From the NCBI GenBank assembly GCA_963754445.1, contig CAVWFT010000002.1:434001-498000 (forward strand): DNA of 64,000 nt, in the 5' to 3' direction. The position numbers were made by a program, and so were the translations under genes. Numbering within the stretch: position 1 is the stretch's first letter; each line of letters opens with the position of its first letter. Shown piece after piece: positions 1 through 8,858 of the stretch. Below the pieces are notes generated by a model. The model saw nothing but the letters and a program-made list of their open reading frames with translations, did not search any database and was not told the origin of the DNA. This DNA comes from Bog-473 sp963754445. Its GTDB lineage: Bacteria > Actinomycetota > Acidimicrobiia > Acidimicrobiales > RAAP-2.

Positions 1-653
1 GCGACGAGGTGTCCGTCGTCGATGATGCCGATGCGGTCGCACAGTTTCGAGGCTTCCTCCATGTAGTGCGTCGTGTACAGGACGGCGATGCCGAGCGCGG
101 CAACCGTCTCGAGAATGGCGTTGCGACTCTGCGGATCGACCCCAACCGTCGGTTCGTCGAGGATGAGTAGTTTGGGCTGGTGCAACAGTCCGGCGGCCAT
201 GTTGGCTCGCCGCTTCATGCCCCCCGAGTAGGTGCCGATCCGGTCCTTCCTCCGGTCTGCCAGGCCGACGAGCTCGAGCGTGTCGCCGATCCGTCGCTCG
301 AGGTCCTTGCCCGACAGTCCGTAGAGCTGCCCGAAGAAGGTCAGGTTCTCGGTGGCGGAGAGATCGGGATACAGGGCCAGGTCCTGAGGGACGTAACCCA
401 CCGACTTCTTGGCCTCGATGGTGCCGGCCTCGTGGCCATCGATCGTGATCTGGCCCTCGTCGCGCAGCACCAGACCACACAGCATCGAGATGGTGGTGGT
501 TTTCCCGGCCCCGTTCGGCCCGAGCAGGCCGTAACACTCCTGCGCACCGATATCGAATGAGACTCCGTCAACCGCCTGGCGCTCGCCATACCGTTTTCGC
601 AGGCCATGGCAGTGCAGCATGGGCTCCGCCTCTGCAGCTCCGGCCTGTTCCAT
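1..653 (-). CDS. ABC transporter ATP-binding protein, drug-export (DrrA/ABC-2) type, C-terminus beyond window
   Basis: The visible 217 residues form an ABC nucleotide-binding domain: Walker A GPNGAGKTT at residues 45-53, signature YSGGMKRR, Walker B LLILDEPTVGVDP, and a switch region ending in TTHYMEEA. The pattern GGMKRR plus GVDPQSR and HYMEEA is typical of DrrA/ABC-2 exporters of drugs, lipids or polysaccharide rather than importers (family knowledge). The ATG at 653 is preceded by GGGAGG a few bases away, which fixes the start. The gene runs off the left edge, so the partner permease, expected downstream, cannot be seen. A perfect palindrome lies just upstream. Exported substrate unknown. 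Confidence 0.9.
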   Translation of the reverse strand, partial: MEQAGAAEAEPMLHCHGLRKRYGERQAVDGVSFDIGAQECYGLLGPNGAGKTTTISMLCGLVLRDEGQITIDGHEAGTIEAKKSVGYVPQDLALYPDLSATENLTFFGQLYGLSGKDLERRIGDTLELVGLADRRKDRIGTYSGGMKRRANMAAGLLHQPKLLILDEPTVGVDPQSRNAILETVAALGIAVLYTTHYMEEASKLCDRIGIIDDGHLV

Positions 654-667
654 CACCCTCCCGAGGG

Positions 668-685
668 AAAAGAGGATCCTCTTTT
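668..685. promoter_or_regulatory. Perfect 18-bp palindrome upstream of the ABC exporter gene
   Basis: AAAAGAGGATCCTCTTTT reads identically on both strands and ends 15 bases before the ATG of the exporter ATPase. With no loop between the arms it cannot form a good terminator hairpin, so an operator for a dimeric repressor is the better reading. The regulator is not in the window. Confidence 0.55.
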
Positions 686-770
686 GTGGAAGGGTAGCAG
701 AGCCGCTGGTGAGCTCAGATGGCGGGTGGGGGCGGGACCGGCGAACAGATGAAATCGAACATCCGGCTCC

Positions 771-2027
771 TCAGTGGTTGCCGATTTCCGGGTTGGCACA
801 GTTCGCCCGCGTCGGCGGTGGTGGCTGCGTCGCCCCGTTGATCCTCCCGATCGCCTTCTCCGCGTCGGCCACCAGGTTCCTCGGCAGTGGCGCGTATCCG
901 AGGTCCGGAAGCTTGGCCTGGCCCTTACACACATCGAATCGGATGAAGCGGCCGAGCTCCGCGCCCTGAGACGTTCCGAACGTGGAGGTGCCGTTGTTGT
1001 CGGCCGAACACGACGTTGTTGGATCCTGAGTCCCCGCCAGCGCGGGACTGCAAGGGACGACGAAATAGCTGACAGCGGACACTGGATACGCTGTCGACGA
1101 CGGGTCGCTGAAGACGCCGGTCAGGTTCGCGCTCAGATCAGTGTTCAACGTGGCGCCCTTGAGCGCCGTGGCCGCATTCTCGGTGGTCGGCTGCACGGCG
1201 GTGCCGCTGACGTTCACGACCGAGGCCGTCGGGAGGCCGACGTTCTTCGCGTACGGTTCTGCGACGTACGCCATACCGCCGGCCTCGTGCACCGGACCCT
1301 GCGACGCGGCATCTGCGCCGTTTACCCCGACAAGGCTTGCGTACTTCGGCGGGGTACCGTCCGCGAAGGCCGCCCACGTCGTCGAAGGCTGTCCGGGCGT
1401 GGGGACCCCCGCCTTCTCCTGGAAATGAGTGAGGTGGGCGGAGTCCGTCTGCAGGCCGTAGGCGGAGAGGATGTCATTCTCGCCGGCGGGGTCGCTGCGA
1501 TAGAAGGCGGTGACAGGGGTCGCCGGGAGATCCACCGTGGGGTTCAACACCACGATCGTCGGATCGTTCCAGGACGTGATGGCTCCCGTGAAGATTCCGA
1601 CGATGGTCGGCGCGTTGAGAACCAGATTGGTTATCTGCTGGCCGTCAGTTCCGGTCAGGTTGTATTCGAAGGAGAGTGCATACCCGATGTCGGGGACGTA
1701 TTGGTACGGCGCGGCCGGTTGCAGGCCTGAGCTGACGGCATACGTGTAGTCGGAAGCCGCAAAATCCACCGTGTCCTGGGCGAAGCTGTTCAAGCCGATG
1801 CTGGAGGCGGACACGGTGAAGTTCACATTGCCTCCCTTGAGTTCGTTGAATTGGCCTTGCCACTGCGACACGGCGACTCCGGCCAACGACGAACCGGTGG
1901 AAGTGAGCTGCGGGCCCGCCGCCGATGCCACCTGAGGCGTAAGGACGCCCAGGCCTGCGGCGACCATCGCCATGAGGATGCCGAATCGAAAGCGACGTGC
2001 CGGCTTCTGCCGAATCAACTTTGCCAC
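771..2027 (-). CDS. PstS-like phosphate-binding periplasmic protein
   Basis: 418 residues. A basic N-terminus, a hydrophobic stretch and an AXA-type cleavage site near residue 36 (VASAAG) indicate a Sec signal peptide; no lipobox cysteine is seen. The mature start TSTGSSLAG and the segment IFTGAITSWNDPTI are hallmarks of PstS-family phosphate-binding proteins, followed by YRSDPAGEN, which corresponds to the anion-binding loop. The start is GTG at 2027 with GGAGGTG about six bases upstream. No pstC, pstA or pstB is present, so it is an orphan here. It could bind another oxyanion, or be a surface PstS-like protein with extra C-terminal sequence (a proline-rich patch near the end). Family assignment is firm; ligand is inferred. 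Confidence 0.8.
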   Translation of the reverse strand: MAKLIRQKPARRFRFGILMAMVAAGLGVLTPQVASAAGPQLTSTGSSLAGVAVSQWQGQFNELKGGNVNFTVSASSIGLNSFAQDTVDFAASDYTYAVSSGLQPAAPYQYVPDIGYALSFEYNLTGTDGQQITNLVLNAPTIVGIFTGAITSWNDPTIVVLNPTVDLPATPVTAFYRSDPAGENDILSAYGLQTDSAHLTHFQEKAGVPTPGQPSTTWAAFADGTPPKYASLVGVNGADAASQGPVHEAGGMAYVAEPYAKNVGLPTASVVNVSGTAVQPTTENAATALKGATLNTDLSANLTGVFSDPSSTAYPVSAVSYFVVPCSPALAGTQDPTTSCSADNNGTSTFGTSQGAELGRFIRFDVCKGQAKLPDLGYAPLPRNLVADAEKAIGRINGATQPPPPTRANCANPEIGNH

Positions 2028-2232
2028 CCCGCACCTCCGATCGGTTCACGACGCAGGGTACTCCCGGCCGACGTCAGTCCATCGGGTCGCTTCACCTCGA
2101 ATTCACACAGGTGTCGGCGATGCGTCACATGGTGGGGACGGCGAGCCGCGACTATGGACGATGGCATGCGCGGACGATTCCCCCATCGCACGGAGGGAGT
2201 GACCAACCGGATTTCGGCTCGTCCTCGAGCGA

Positions 2233-3666
2233 CTAGCTCTCGGCCAGGCAGAGCGGAAACGAGGCGGCGCCGACCGCGATGATCTCTTCCCGGTCCTCGG
2301 CCAGCAGGAATCCGGCTTCGATGGCGGCATCGAGCGACGCGGTGAACCGTTCGAGATACTCGCTCTTGCCTCCGGGATACAGGGCGGCAAGCGCGGCTTC
2401 GTCGAACGGATTGGTCGTGCCGAAGAGAACGGTCATGTCGGCGTTGCCCTGCCCGAGACCTGACAGGACCGCCGTCGGCGCATCGACCCAGGGTGTGCGG
2501 ATGCCACCGAGGGCATTGCCCTGTGCATCGAGGTCGTAGGCCAGACCCGAGTCCTGGAGGGACAGGCGCTCCGCTGATGGTGGTGGCGTGCCCTCCACCG
2601 CCCAGCGCACGAGCCCGGCCAGCGCGGCATTGGCGACGTAGTGTTGTTGCGGTCCGGCGTTCACCGGAGCCGTCGCCTCCCCGATCATCAAGTTCTGCGT
2701 CGGGCGAAGCAATTCGGCCAGTCGTTCCCCGCTCAGCGTGCCGTCGTCGTGCCGACCCGCACTGATGGTGTACGTGTCCGCATGGGCGGCACCGGCCATC
2801 TCCCAGGTGCGGATCTTCTCGCTGTCGGGCTGCGAGGCACGACGGCCGCCGAGGACCACCAGGTCGGTCTCGCTCTGCAGGATGAGCACCGGGACCCGCG
2901 CGTCCTCTCGAATGAGCTCCCCGTTCGACGAAATGGCCTTGGTCGTCTCCTCGAAGCCTTGCCCGACCCGGGTCGGGATGAACACGCCGTCGATGGCGGT
3001 GCCGACCCCGGGACGCCCGTGGACGAAGTAGCCGTCGAAGACCGGTGTCTGGGCGTCGATGGCGTTGATGAAGGTGACGAGACACGCGGCGGACTGCGAT
3101 TCACCCGCGGCGAGCACGTGTCGGGCCGTGAGTCCCCCGAGCGGGTTCTGCCCCGCTGGACGACGGACGAGCTCGGCCACCTGGGCGAACATGTCGAAGG
3201 ACCAGGCGTCCCCCGGGTGCTGCAGCTTCTCGTAGCGCTCGGGGGCCAACAGCTTCAGGTGGATCGTCTGGACGAATCCACCACCGTCGATCCCGACCTT
3301 CTGCGCCGAAACACCGAGCCAGGCGTGGCCCGCAGCCGTCAGCTGCCGGTGGAAGAACCCCCAGTCGGGGACGGCGTCGATTCCCCCAGAGACGTTGTTC
3401 CACTCGACAACGACCGTTCCACTGAAGTGACTCGGATCGATGGGCCGGCGCACGACGAATCGGGTCCGAAACTCCGCTTCCGTCCCTGGGTGGACATTCC
3501 AACGCCCATCGGCGCTGCGGTCACCGACGAGGTCGTAGGACACCGCGGAGCCCTCGAGGACGTACTCCGTCTCCTGATAGCCGAGTGTGGCCAGGTCGTA
3601 GTCCCGCATGACGTCCGGAGCGACGCCGGGCATCTCCTCGAACGTGGCCTCTCGTGCTCTGGCCAT
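2233..3666 (-). CDS. Alpha/beta hydrolase domain protein (Abhydrolase_10-like)
   Basis: 477 residues from the preferred ATG at 3666, which has GGAGAG about six bases upstream; an in-frame ATG at 3693 is less well placed. The nucleophile elbow is seen as AAGESQSA (GESQS), followed by FINAIDA and FDGYFVHGRPG, and VVVEWNNVSGG lies in the N-terminal half. This arrangement matches a large uncharacterised actinobacterial and proteobacterial alpha/beta hydrolase family (Abhydrolase_10). These are presumed esterases or lactonases, but the substrate is unknown. No signal peptide. The gene stands between a phosphate-binding protein and an acyl-CoA dehydrogenase operon, with about 190 bases separating it from the latter, so co-transcription is uncertain. 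Confidence 0.75.
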   Translation of the reverse strand: MARAREATFEEMPGVAPDVMRDYDLATLGYQETEYVLEGSAVSYDLVGDRSADGRWNVHPGTEAEFRTRFVVRRPIDPSHFSGTVVVEWNNVSGGIDAVPDWGFFHRQLTAAGHAWLGVSAQKVGIDGGGFVQTIHLKLLAPERYEKLQHPGDAWSFDMFAQVAELVRRPAGQNPLGGLTARHVLAAGESQSAACLVTFINAIDAQTPVFDGYFVHGRPGVGTAIDGVFIPTRVGQGFEETTKAISSNGELIREDARVPVLILQSETDLVVLGGRRASQPDSEKIRTWEMAGAAHADTYTISAGRHDDGTLSGERLAELLRPTQNLMIGEATAPVNAGPQQHYVANAALAGLVRWAVEGTPPPSAERLSLQDSGLAYDLDAQGNALGGIRTPWVDAPTAVLSGLGQGNADMTVLFGTTNPFDEAALAALYPGGKSEYLERFTASLDAAIEAGFLLAEDREEIIAVGAASFPLCLAES

Positions 3667-3855
3667 GGCAGGCTCTCCTGTTCCTCTTGGCATACGGGCG
3701 AGTATCGCCCCTCCATCACTGGAGCGTGCCGAGGTTAGGCCGTGGCCACGTTCTCCGGCAGCGGAGACCCCCGGTCGAGCGGTGCTGCGGCGGCCACACC
3801 GGGTCAGGCCGGCTGGTGTACCCCGTCGACTCGTCGGGCGCGATCACGGCCTGGA

Positions 3856-5142
3856 TCAGTCCGGCCCCACCGGGCGGCGGTCCCGAAGCACCTCTCCATA
3901 GGGGCGGTCCTTGTCGGGTGCCGGTTCTCGGGGCAACCCGAGCGTGCGCTCAGCGGCGATGTTGCGCTGGATCTGGTCAGTGCCGCCGTAGATGGAAGTG
4001 GCGGGCGAGAAGGCCATGGCCTTGGCAACCATGCCGCCCTCGATCCCGGCATCACCGGTGAGCAAGCCCTCCTGGCCAGTGACCTCGACCGCCAGGGCGG
4101 CGGCGAGCTTGACGATTCGGCTCTGCGAGAGCTTGCCCACGCTGGCGACCGACTGCCCGCCGCCGCGCTTCGCCTCGGCCCGGCCGCGCAATGCGTTCCA
4201 GAGCCCGGTCTCGGTGTAGGCGTACAGGCGGGCCAGCTGCTGGCGTACCAGCGGATCCGAGGTTCGACCGCTCTTCTGTGCCAGCTCCAACACGTCGACA
4301 TAGTTGAGCGTCAGCTTCTCGTTCTGCGCTTCGTCTTGTGCCGCGTCACCCGAGCGGCGTCCGAGCATCCCGCCCTTGACGCCAGGCCATGGAAACCCGC
4401 TGTGTGCGCCGCCAGCGCCGATCCCCGTCCGCTCGAAGTGCAATGTCGTCTGGGTGATCGCCCAACCGTTGTCCTCGCCGCCGATGAGATCGGCGTGGTC
4501 GGCGACGGCGTCGTCGAAGAACACCTCGTTGAAGACGGCGTCACCCGTCATTTCGCGCAGTGGCCGGATGGTGACGCCCGGTTGATCGAGGCGAAAGGCA
4601 AACCACGAGATCCCGCGGTGCTTGGGCACGTCGAAGTTCGTCCGGGCCAACAACATGCCGTAATCGGACACCTGTGCCTCACTGGACCAGACCTTCTGAC
4701 CGCTGATGAGCCAGCGGTCGCCGTCCCTGGTGGCCCTGGTCGTGAGGCCGGCCAGGTCGGAACCGGCACCCGGTTCGCTGAACAGTTGGCACCAGCCGAC
4801 CTGGCCCTCGAGGATCGGAGGCACCAGGCGCTCGATCTGTTCTGGCGTGCCATGGGTCAGAATTGTCGGCGCGGCCATGAGCAGGCCGAGACCTCCGGGC
4901 GGGCGCAACGCACCGAATTCCTTGAAGGCAGCGCGGACGACGGCGGGGGACCGCCGGTTGAGCCCGCGCCCGCCTTGCTCGGGCGTCAGGTGCGGGGCGA
5001 CCCAGCCTGCATCGGCCACTTTCTTCCACCACTCGTCCGCCGTGATGTCGGGGTCCCAGTTGGCGGTGAGCCACTCCTGCACGTCCAACCAGAGCTCAGC
5101 GTGCGGACGGTCCTCGGAGGCCGGCGCGCTGTCGACGCTCAC
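3856..5142 (-). CDS. Acyl-CoA dehydrogenase
   Basis: 428 residues. The N-terminal helical domain is followed by FAD-contact segments GWCQLFSEPGAGSDLAGL and WLISGQKVWSS, then the C-terminal helical domain ending TSIYGGTDQIQRNI. These are standard acyl-CoA dehydrogenase blocks. The position usually occupied by the catalytic Glu of the YEGT motif is Gly (YGGT), so the base must lie elsewhere or come from a partner, as in several actinobacterial FadE enzymes. The start is GTG at 5142, overlapping the TGA of the preceding gene by four bases (GTGA), so longer upstream reading is not used. Last gene of the run that begins at 15150. Substrate unknown; expected to oxidise an acyl-CoA and pass electrons to ETF. 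Confidence 0.88.
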   Translation of the reverse strand: MSVDSAPASEDRPHAELWLDVQEWLTANWDPDITADEWWKKVADAGWVAPHLTPEQGGRGLNRRSPAVVRAAFKEFGALRPPGGLGLLMAAPTILTHGTPEQIERLVPPILEGQVGWCQLFSEPGAGSDLAGLTTRATRDGDRWLISGQKVWSSEAQVSDYGMLLARTNFDVPKHRGISWFAFRLDQPGVTIRPLREMTGDAVFNEVFFDDAVADHADLIGGEDNGWAITQTTLHFERTGIGAGGAHSGFPWPGVKGGMLGRRSGDAAQDEAQNEKLTLNYVDVLELAQKSGRTSDPLVRQQLARLYAYTETGLWNALRGRAEAKRGGGQSVASVGKLSQSRIVKLAAALAVEVTGQEGLLTGDAGIEGGMVAKAMAFSPATSIYGGTDQIQRNIAAERTLGLPREPAPDKDRPYGEVLRDRRPVGPD

Positions 5143-6317
5143 GCTGCCGCTCCAAGCAACTCCGCTGCGTTGTCGTGCATGATCCGCTGCTGCGCCGGCT
5201 CGTCGAATGCACTGATCTCCTTGACGAAGTCCAGTGGTTGAGCCACGCCTTCCCCGTGCGGCCAGTCCGATCCGAAAAGGATGCGCTCGACCCCGATGAG
5301 CTCGGCCAGTGCCTGGAGGTCCTCCTCGAGGTATGGGGTTACCCAGACGTGCTCGCGCAACGTCTCGAGCGGATCTTCCGCAAAGACCCACGGTGTCTGG
5401 TTTCGCTGCTTGCGCAGCCGCTTCACGAGAAGGGCCATCCAGTCGGAGCCGTTCTCGATGCTGGCCACCCTGAGAGTCGGATGGCGCGTGAACACCTTGT
5501 CCACGATGAGCGAGGCGATCGTGTCGTGAATCGCTCGGTCCGAGACCAAGATCCTGCTCAAGATGTCGACATTGCCGAAGCCCTCGAAGGTAGAGCTCGA
5601 ACCCCAGCCGGCCGCCAGAAAACGGTTGTACCCGCTGTCGCCGAGGTGGAACGCAACCGGAACGGAGGCTTCGGCCAGGCGGGCCCAGACCGGATCATGG
5701 GACTTGTCGCCCAAGGAGCGACCGGTGTTGTTCGGCCCTGGCACCGGTGCTGGTCGAACGTGCACGATCCGCGCCCCGCGCTCGATCAGCGATTCGACCT
5801 CGGTGACCGCGGCTTCGGGATCAGCCAAGGAAAGCATCGGAGCTGCAATCAGGCGACCTTGGTAGTTGAAACCCCAATCCTCTTCGAGCCAACGGTTGAA
5901 GGCGGAGATCGACGCCATGGTCGCCTCGATGTCATTGCGGAGGCCCTCTTCGACCCCGCAACCCAACGTCGGGAAGAGGAGCGCACCGCCGAGGCCCTGC
6001 TCGTCCATGACGGCGATCCGGGCGTCACGGTCCTGATATTCGCTACGAAGGGGCTCCACTTGGAGCAGCGAGCGCGGGTCCACGCCCTCGGGGATCTGAC
6101 CGCGGAAGAGCGGATCCATACAGCCCGGGACGATGATCGGGTTGAACGTCGGGTTCGGGATGAACCTGTTCACCGTGCCGCCCATCAGAAGCTCGTAGTG
6201 CTTGCCGGATTGCACCGGTTTGACGCCGCGGTCACGGAACCTCTTGTCCAGATGCCGGGTGAAGGCATCCAGCGTCTCGTAATAGTGGTTGTCGGCATCG
6301 ATCGGCTTGTTGTCCAT
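5139..6317 (-). CDS. Amidohydrolase-2 family metal-dependent hydrolase/decarboxylase
   Basis: 392 residues from ATG 6317, which has AGAAGGG about eight bases upstream. The start DADNHYYE and the late FGSDWPHGEG are the metal-site blocks of the amidohydrolase-2 (ACMSD-like) TIM-barrel family, several members of which are non-oxidative decarboxylases or hydrolases of ring-cleavage products. Its stop overlaps the GTG of the acyl-CoA dehydrogenase by four bases, so the two are translationally coupled. A second member of the family lies immediately upstream (6401-7240). Role in the acyl-CoA pathway is inferred from position only. Confidence 0.82.
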   Translation of the reverse strand: MDNKPIDADNHYYETLDAFTRHLDKRFRDRGVKPVQSGKHYELLMGGTVNRFIPNPTFNPIIVPGCMDPLFRGQIPEGVDPRSLLQVEPLRSEYQDRDARIAVMDEQGLGGALLFPTLGCGVEEGLRNDIEATMASISAFNRWLEEDWGFNYQGRLIAAPMLSLADPEAAVTEVESLIERGARIVHVRPAPVPGPNNTGRSLGDKSHDPVWARLAEASVPVAFHLGDSGYNRFLAAGWGSSSTFEGFGNVDILSRILVSDRAIHDTIASLIVDKVFTRHPTLRVASIENGSDWMALLVKRLRKQRNQTPWVFAEDPLETLREHVWVTPYLEEDLQALAELIGVERILFGSDWPHGEGVAQPLDFVKEISAFDEPAQQRIMHDNAAELLGAAA

Positions 6318-6400
6318 GGTTACAACCCTTCTCAACTGCGGTTTCGTGGGGTATTTACGCTTTCCCCTCAGGTACAGTATCGCTTTCCTGCTGGCTTCTT

Positions 6401-7240
6401 CTAAGGCTGACTCGACCCCTCTCTCGGGGCAAAGAAGAACGCCTCGGCGTTGTCGTGCAGCCAACGGTCGAGCACGTCCTCGGGCAGGTCGAGGGCCTTG
6501 GCCTCAGTCAGACAGCGGTTCATCGACAGCACGGGATAGTCGCTGGCGAAGATGATCCGCTCCTTGCCCCGGGTCCGCATGAAGTGGAGCAGCGACTCGG
6601 GGAGACGTTTGGGTGACCACGCCGAGGTCATGAGCCGGAGGTTCTTGTACTTGAGCATCAACCGGATTGCCGTGTCCCACCACGGGTCCGCTCCGTGAAT
6701 CATGCAGAGCCGCAACTCGGGAAACCGGACGCACACACGGTCGAGGTAAATGGGGTTCTGCACCTCGCCGGGAATGGGCGGACCTGGAATGCCGGTGTTC
6801 ATGCAGAGGGGAAGATCGAGCTCGCAACACTTCGTGTACAGCGGGTAATAGACGGGGTCGGTCGGCGGGTACATCCCGTCGCCCCAGAAACTCGGGCCGA
6901 CCGTGGTGCAGGCCACAGGGAAGTTCCGCGCGAACGATTCGAGCGCGCGCACCGTCTTCATCGGTTTCAGCAGGTTGAATCCACCCACCGCGAGCTTGAA
7001 TCGCTCCGGCTCGGCTTCGGCGAATCGTTGGGCCCGGTCGCCCGTCGCGCTCGCTTTGGTGATCAGGATCGCTCGCTGCACACCGTTGGCGTCCATGTCC
7101 TCGAGCAGCTCGGGCAGCTCCGGGCTCTTGAAGAACGAATCGCCGCCCTTGAAATAGTCCTCCTTGACCCTGATCATCCAGTCCGGTTGTTTCTGGTCGG
7201 CGAAGTCGACGTTGACAAGACAGTCGATTGCTCTGGTCAT
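6401..7240 (-). CDS. Amidohydrolase-2 family protein
   Basis: 279 residues from ATG 7240, which follows a GGGAGAGGGAA ribosome-binding site; an in-frame GTG at 7261 has less support. The C-terminal IIFASDYPVLS corresponds to the SDYP/SDWPH metal-site motif of the amidohydrolase-2 family, and LCMIHGADPWWD supplies a barrel histidine. The N-terminal metal motif is weak (LVNVDFADQ in place of DxH), so metal content is uncertain. Shorter than its neighbour at 5139-6317 and clearly divergent from it, so this is not a recent duplication. It belongs to the same minus-strand run. Confidence 0.78.
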   Translation of the reverse strand: MTRAIDCLVNVDFADQKQPDWMIRVKEDYFKGGDSFFKSPELPELLEDMDANGVQRAILITKASATGDRAQRFAEAEPERFKLAVGGFNLLKPMKTVRALESFARNFPVACTTVGPSFWGDGMYPPTDPVYYPLYTKCCELDLPLCMNTGIPGPPIPGEVQNPIYLDRVCVRFPELRLCMIHGADPWWDTAIRLMLKYKNLRLMTSAWSPKRLPESLLHFMRTRGKERIIFASDYPVLSMNRCLTEAKALDLPEDVLDRWLHDNAEAFFFAPREGSSQP

Positions 7241-7289
7241 TTCCCTCTCCCTCTTCGGCACCGACGTGACCGGTGCGTCGACGTGATCG

Positions 7290-8858
7290 TCACGTCGCTG
7301 CGTTCGTTTCGGAGGACAGCAAGCGCTGGAGGCCGGCCTTGTCGACCTTTCCCGAGGCCATCATCGGCACCTGATCGGGATCCTTCGTCAGCAGCCAGCG
7401 CGTCGGCACCTTGAACGCGCTGAGGCGGGACTTGACCGCGGCGCGCACCTCCTCGACCGTGGCGTCCGTGATCACGAGCGCTCCGATCTCGGGCAGGCCG
7501 TCTCCGGTCATCACGTCGGTCACGAAAGCCTGGCTGACGTCATCGACAGAACGCAACGCCGCCTCCACCTCCGACGGGTACACCGTGGCGCCCTTGACCT
7601 TGACCATGTCGTCCAGACGTCCCGAGTACCAGAGGTAGCCCTCGGCATCGAGCCGGCCCAGGTCTCCCGTTCGGTACCACCCGTCCCGAGTGAAGACGGT
7701 GGACCGGGAACGGCCACAGATGGCCCGGAGGAGGTGGTCGCCCCGTAACCAGATCTCGCCCGACTCACCCGCGGCGAGCACCTGTCCCGACTCCGGATGA
7801 ACAATCCGCACTTCGACCCCTCGGAATGGTCTCCCGCAACTTCCGAACTTGTCCGGTGGCAGGTCCTGGTCCAGCCGATCACCGCAATAGGGACCGAACG
7901 TCTCGGTCATGCCGAAGAGATTCGCTCGAGCGCCGGGGTCGGGCCGTCGCTCCGGCGGCAGCACGGCAGCCAGGCTCCCGTCCCGTAACGACGACAGGTC
8001 AGCCCCGGCGAAGCCGGGTTGCGCGGCCAGCCGGGCGGCCTGGTCGGGCCAGCCGCGGAACAGCGTCACCCGTCCCCGTGTCAAGAGCTCAAGCGTCGTG
8101 GTCGGCTCGGGTGCGGCCTCGGTGAGCAGGGTGGCGCCGGCGACGAGTGCCGTGAGGAGGCCCTGCCCGAACCCCCCGGTCCAGAAGAAGGGCATGGGGA
8201 TGTACAGGCGTTCTCCGGGGTGGACGCAACGCGCCTCGAGGCCGGAGGCCACGGCGCGCAAGGCAGCGCCGTGGGTATGGATCACGCCCTTGGGAGAGCC
8301 GCGACTTCCCGACGTGAACAGGACGACCATGTCGTCGGACGGGCGAACCCGGTTCTCGAGGGCCCGCACGAGGCTCGTCGGTGCCGAGGCGTCAGGAATC
8401 CCCTCCGTCGTCCACACCCGTCGCAGCGATGGCGCCGCCGCATGGCGGCCTCCGGCGCGGACGGCCCCGACCAGTCCGGGTGCCACGTCCTCGAGCTCGT
8501 CGAGGTAATGGCGACCTCGAAATGCCCGGATCGTCACGAGATGTGAGACGTCCGCAGTGTTCAGTTGGGCCAGGAGCTCGGGCGGGCGCAAGAGCGTGCT
8601 CAACGGAACCAGCACCGCGCCGATCCTCATCACCGCCAGGCCGGTGGTGGCCCATTCGATCCCGTTCGGGGCCAGCAAGGCAACCCGGTCACCCTTGACG
8701 ACACCCTCGGCCACGAGCCGGGCCGAGAGGGCACGGCTGCGCTTCTCGAGCTCGTCGTACGACACCGCCTCATCCACGGTCACCATGGCCTGCTGGGCAG
8801 CGTTGGCCTGGGCGCGCTCAGCCAGGAGGGCGGGGATCGTCCGTGACTCAAGCTTCAC
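7290..8858 (-). CDS. AMP-dependent acyl-CoA synthetase/ligase
   Basis: 522 residues of the ANL (adenylate-forming) superfamily. Seen in order: the P-loop-like FTSGSRGSPKGVIHTHG, the A5-type block FGMTETFG, the GWYRTGDLG hinge-region Asp, and the C-terminal GRLDDMVKVKGATVYPSEVE with the lid domain; the catalytic Lys would be in MMASGKVDK. It would activate a carboxylic acid to its CoA thioester through an acyl-AMP. GTG start at 8858, inside the end of the upstream synthetase gene (11-base overlap) with AGGAG seven bases before. It is the third synthetase of the same operon, suggesting several related acids or successive side chains. Confidence 0.87.
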   Translation of the reverse strand: MKLESRTIPALLAERAQANAAQQAMVTVDEAVSYDELEKRSRALSARLVAEGVVKGDRVALLAPNGIEWATTGLAVMRIGAVLVPLSTLLRPPELLAQLNTADVSHLVTIRAFRGRHYLDELEDVAPGLVGAVRAGGRHAAAPSLRRVWTTEGIPDASAPTSLVRALENRVRPSDDMVVLFTSGSRGSPKGVIHTHGAALRAVASGLEARCVHPGERLYIPMPFFWTGGFGQGLLTALVAGATLLTEAAPEPTTTLELLTRGRVTLFRGWPDQAARLAAQPGFAGADLSSLRDGSLAAVLPPERRPDPGARANLFGMTETFGPYCGDRLDQDLPPDKFGSCGRPFRGVEVRIVHPESGQVLAAGESGEIWLRGDHLLRAICGRSRSTVFTRDGWYRTGDLGRLDAEGYLWYSGRLDDMVKVKGATVYPSEVEAALRSVDDVSQAFVTDVMTGDGLPEIGALVITDATVEEVRAAVKSRLSAFKVPTRWLLTKDPDQVPMMASGKVDKAGLQRLLSSETNAAT

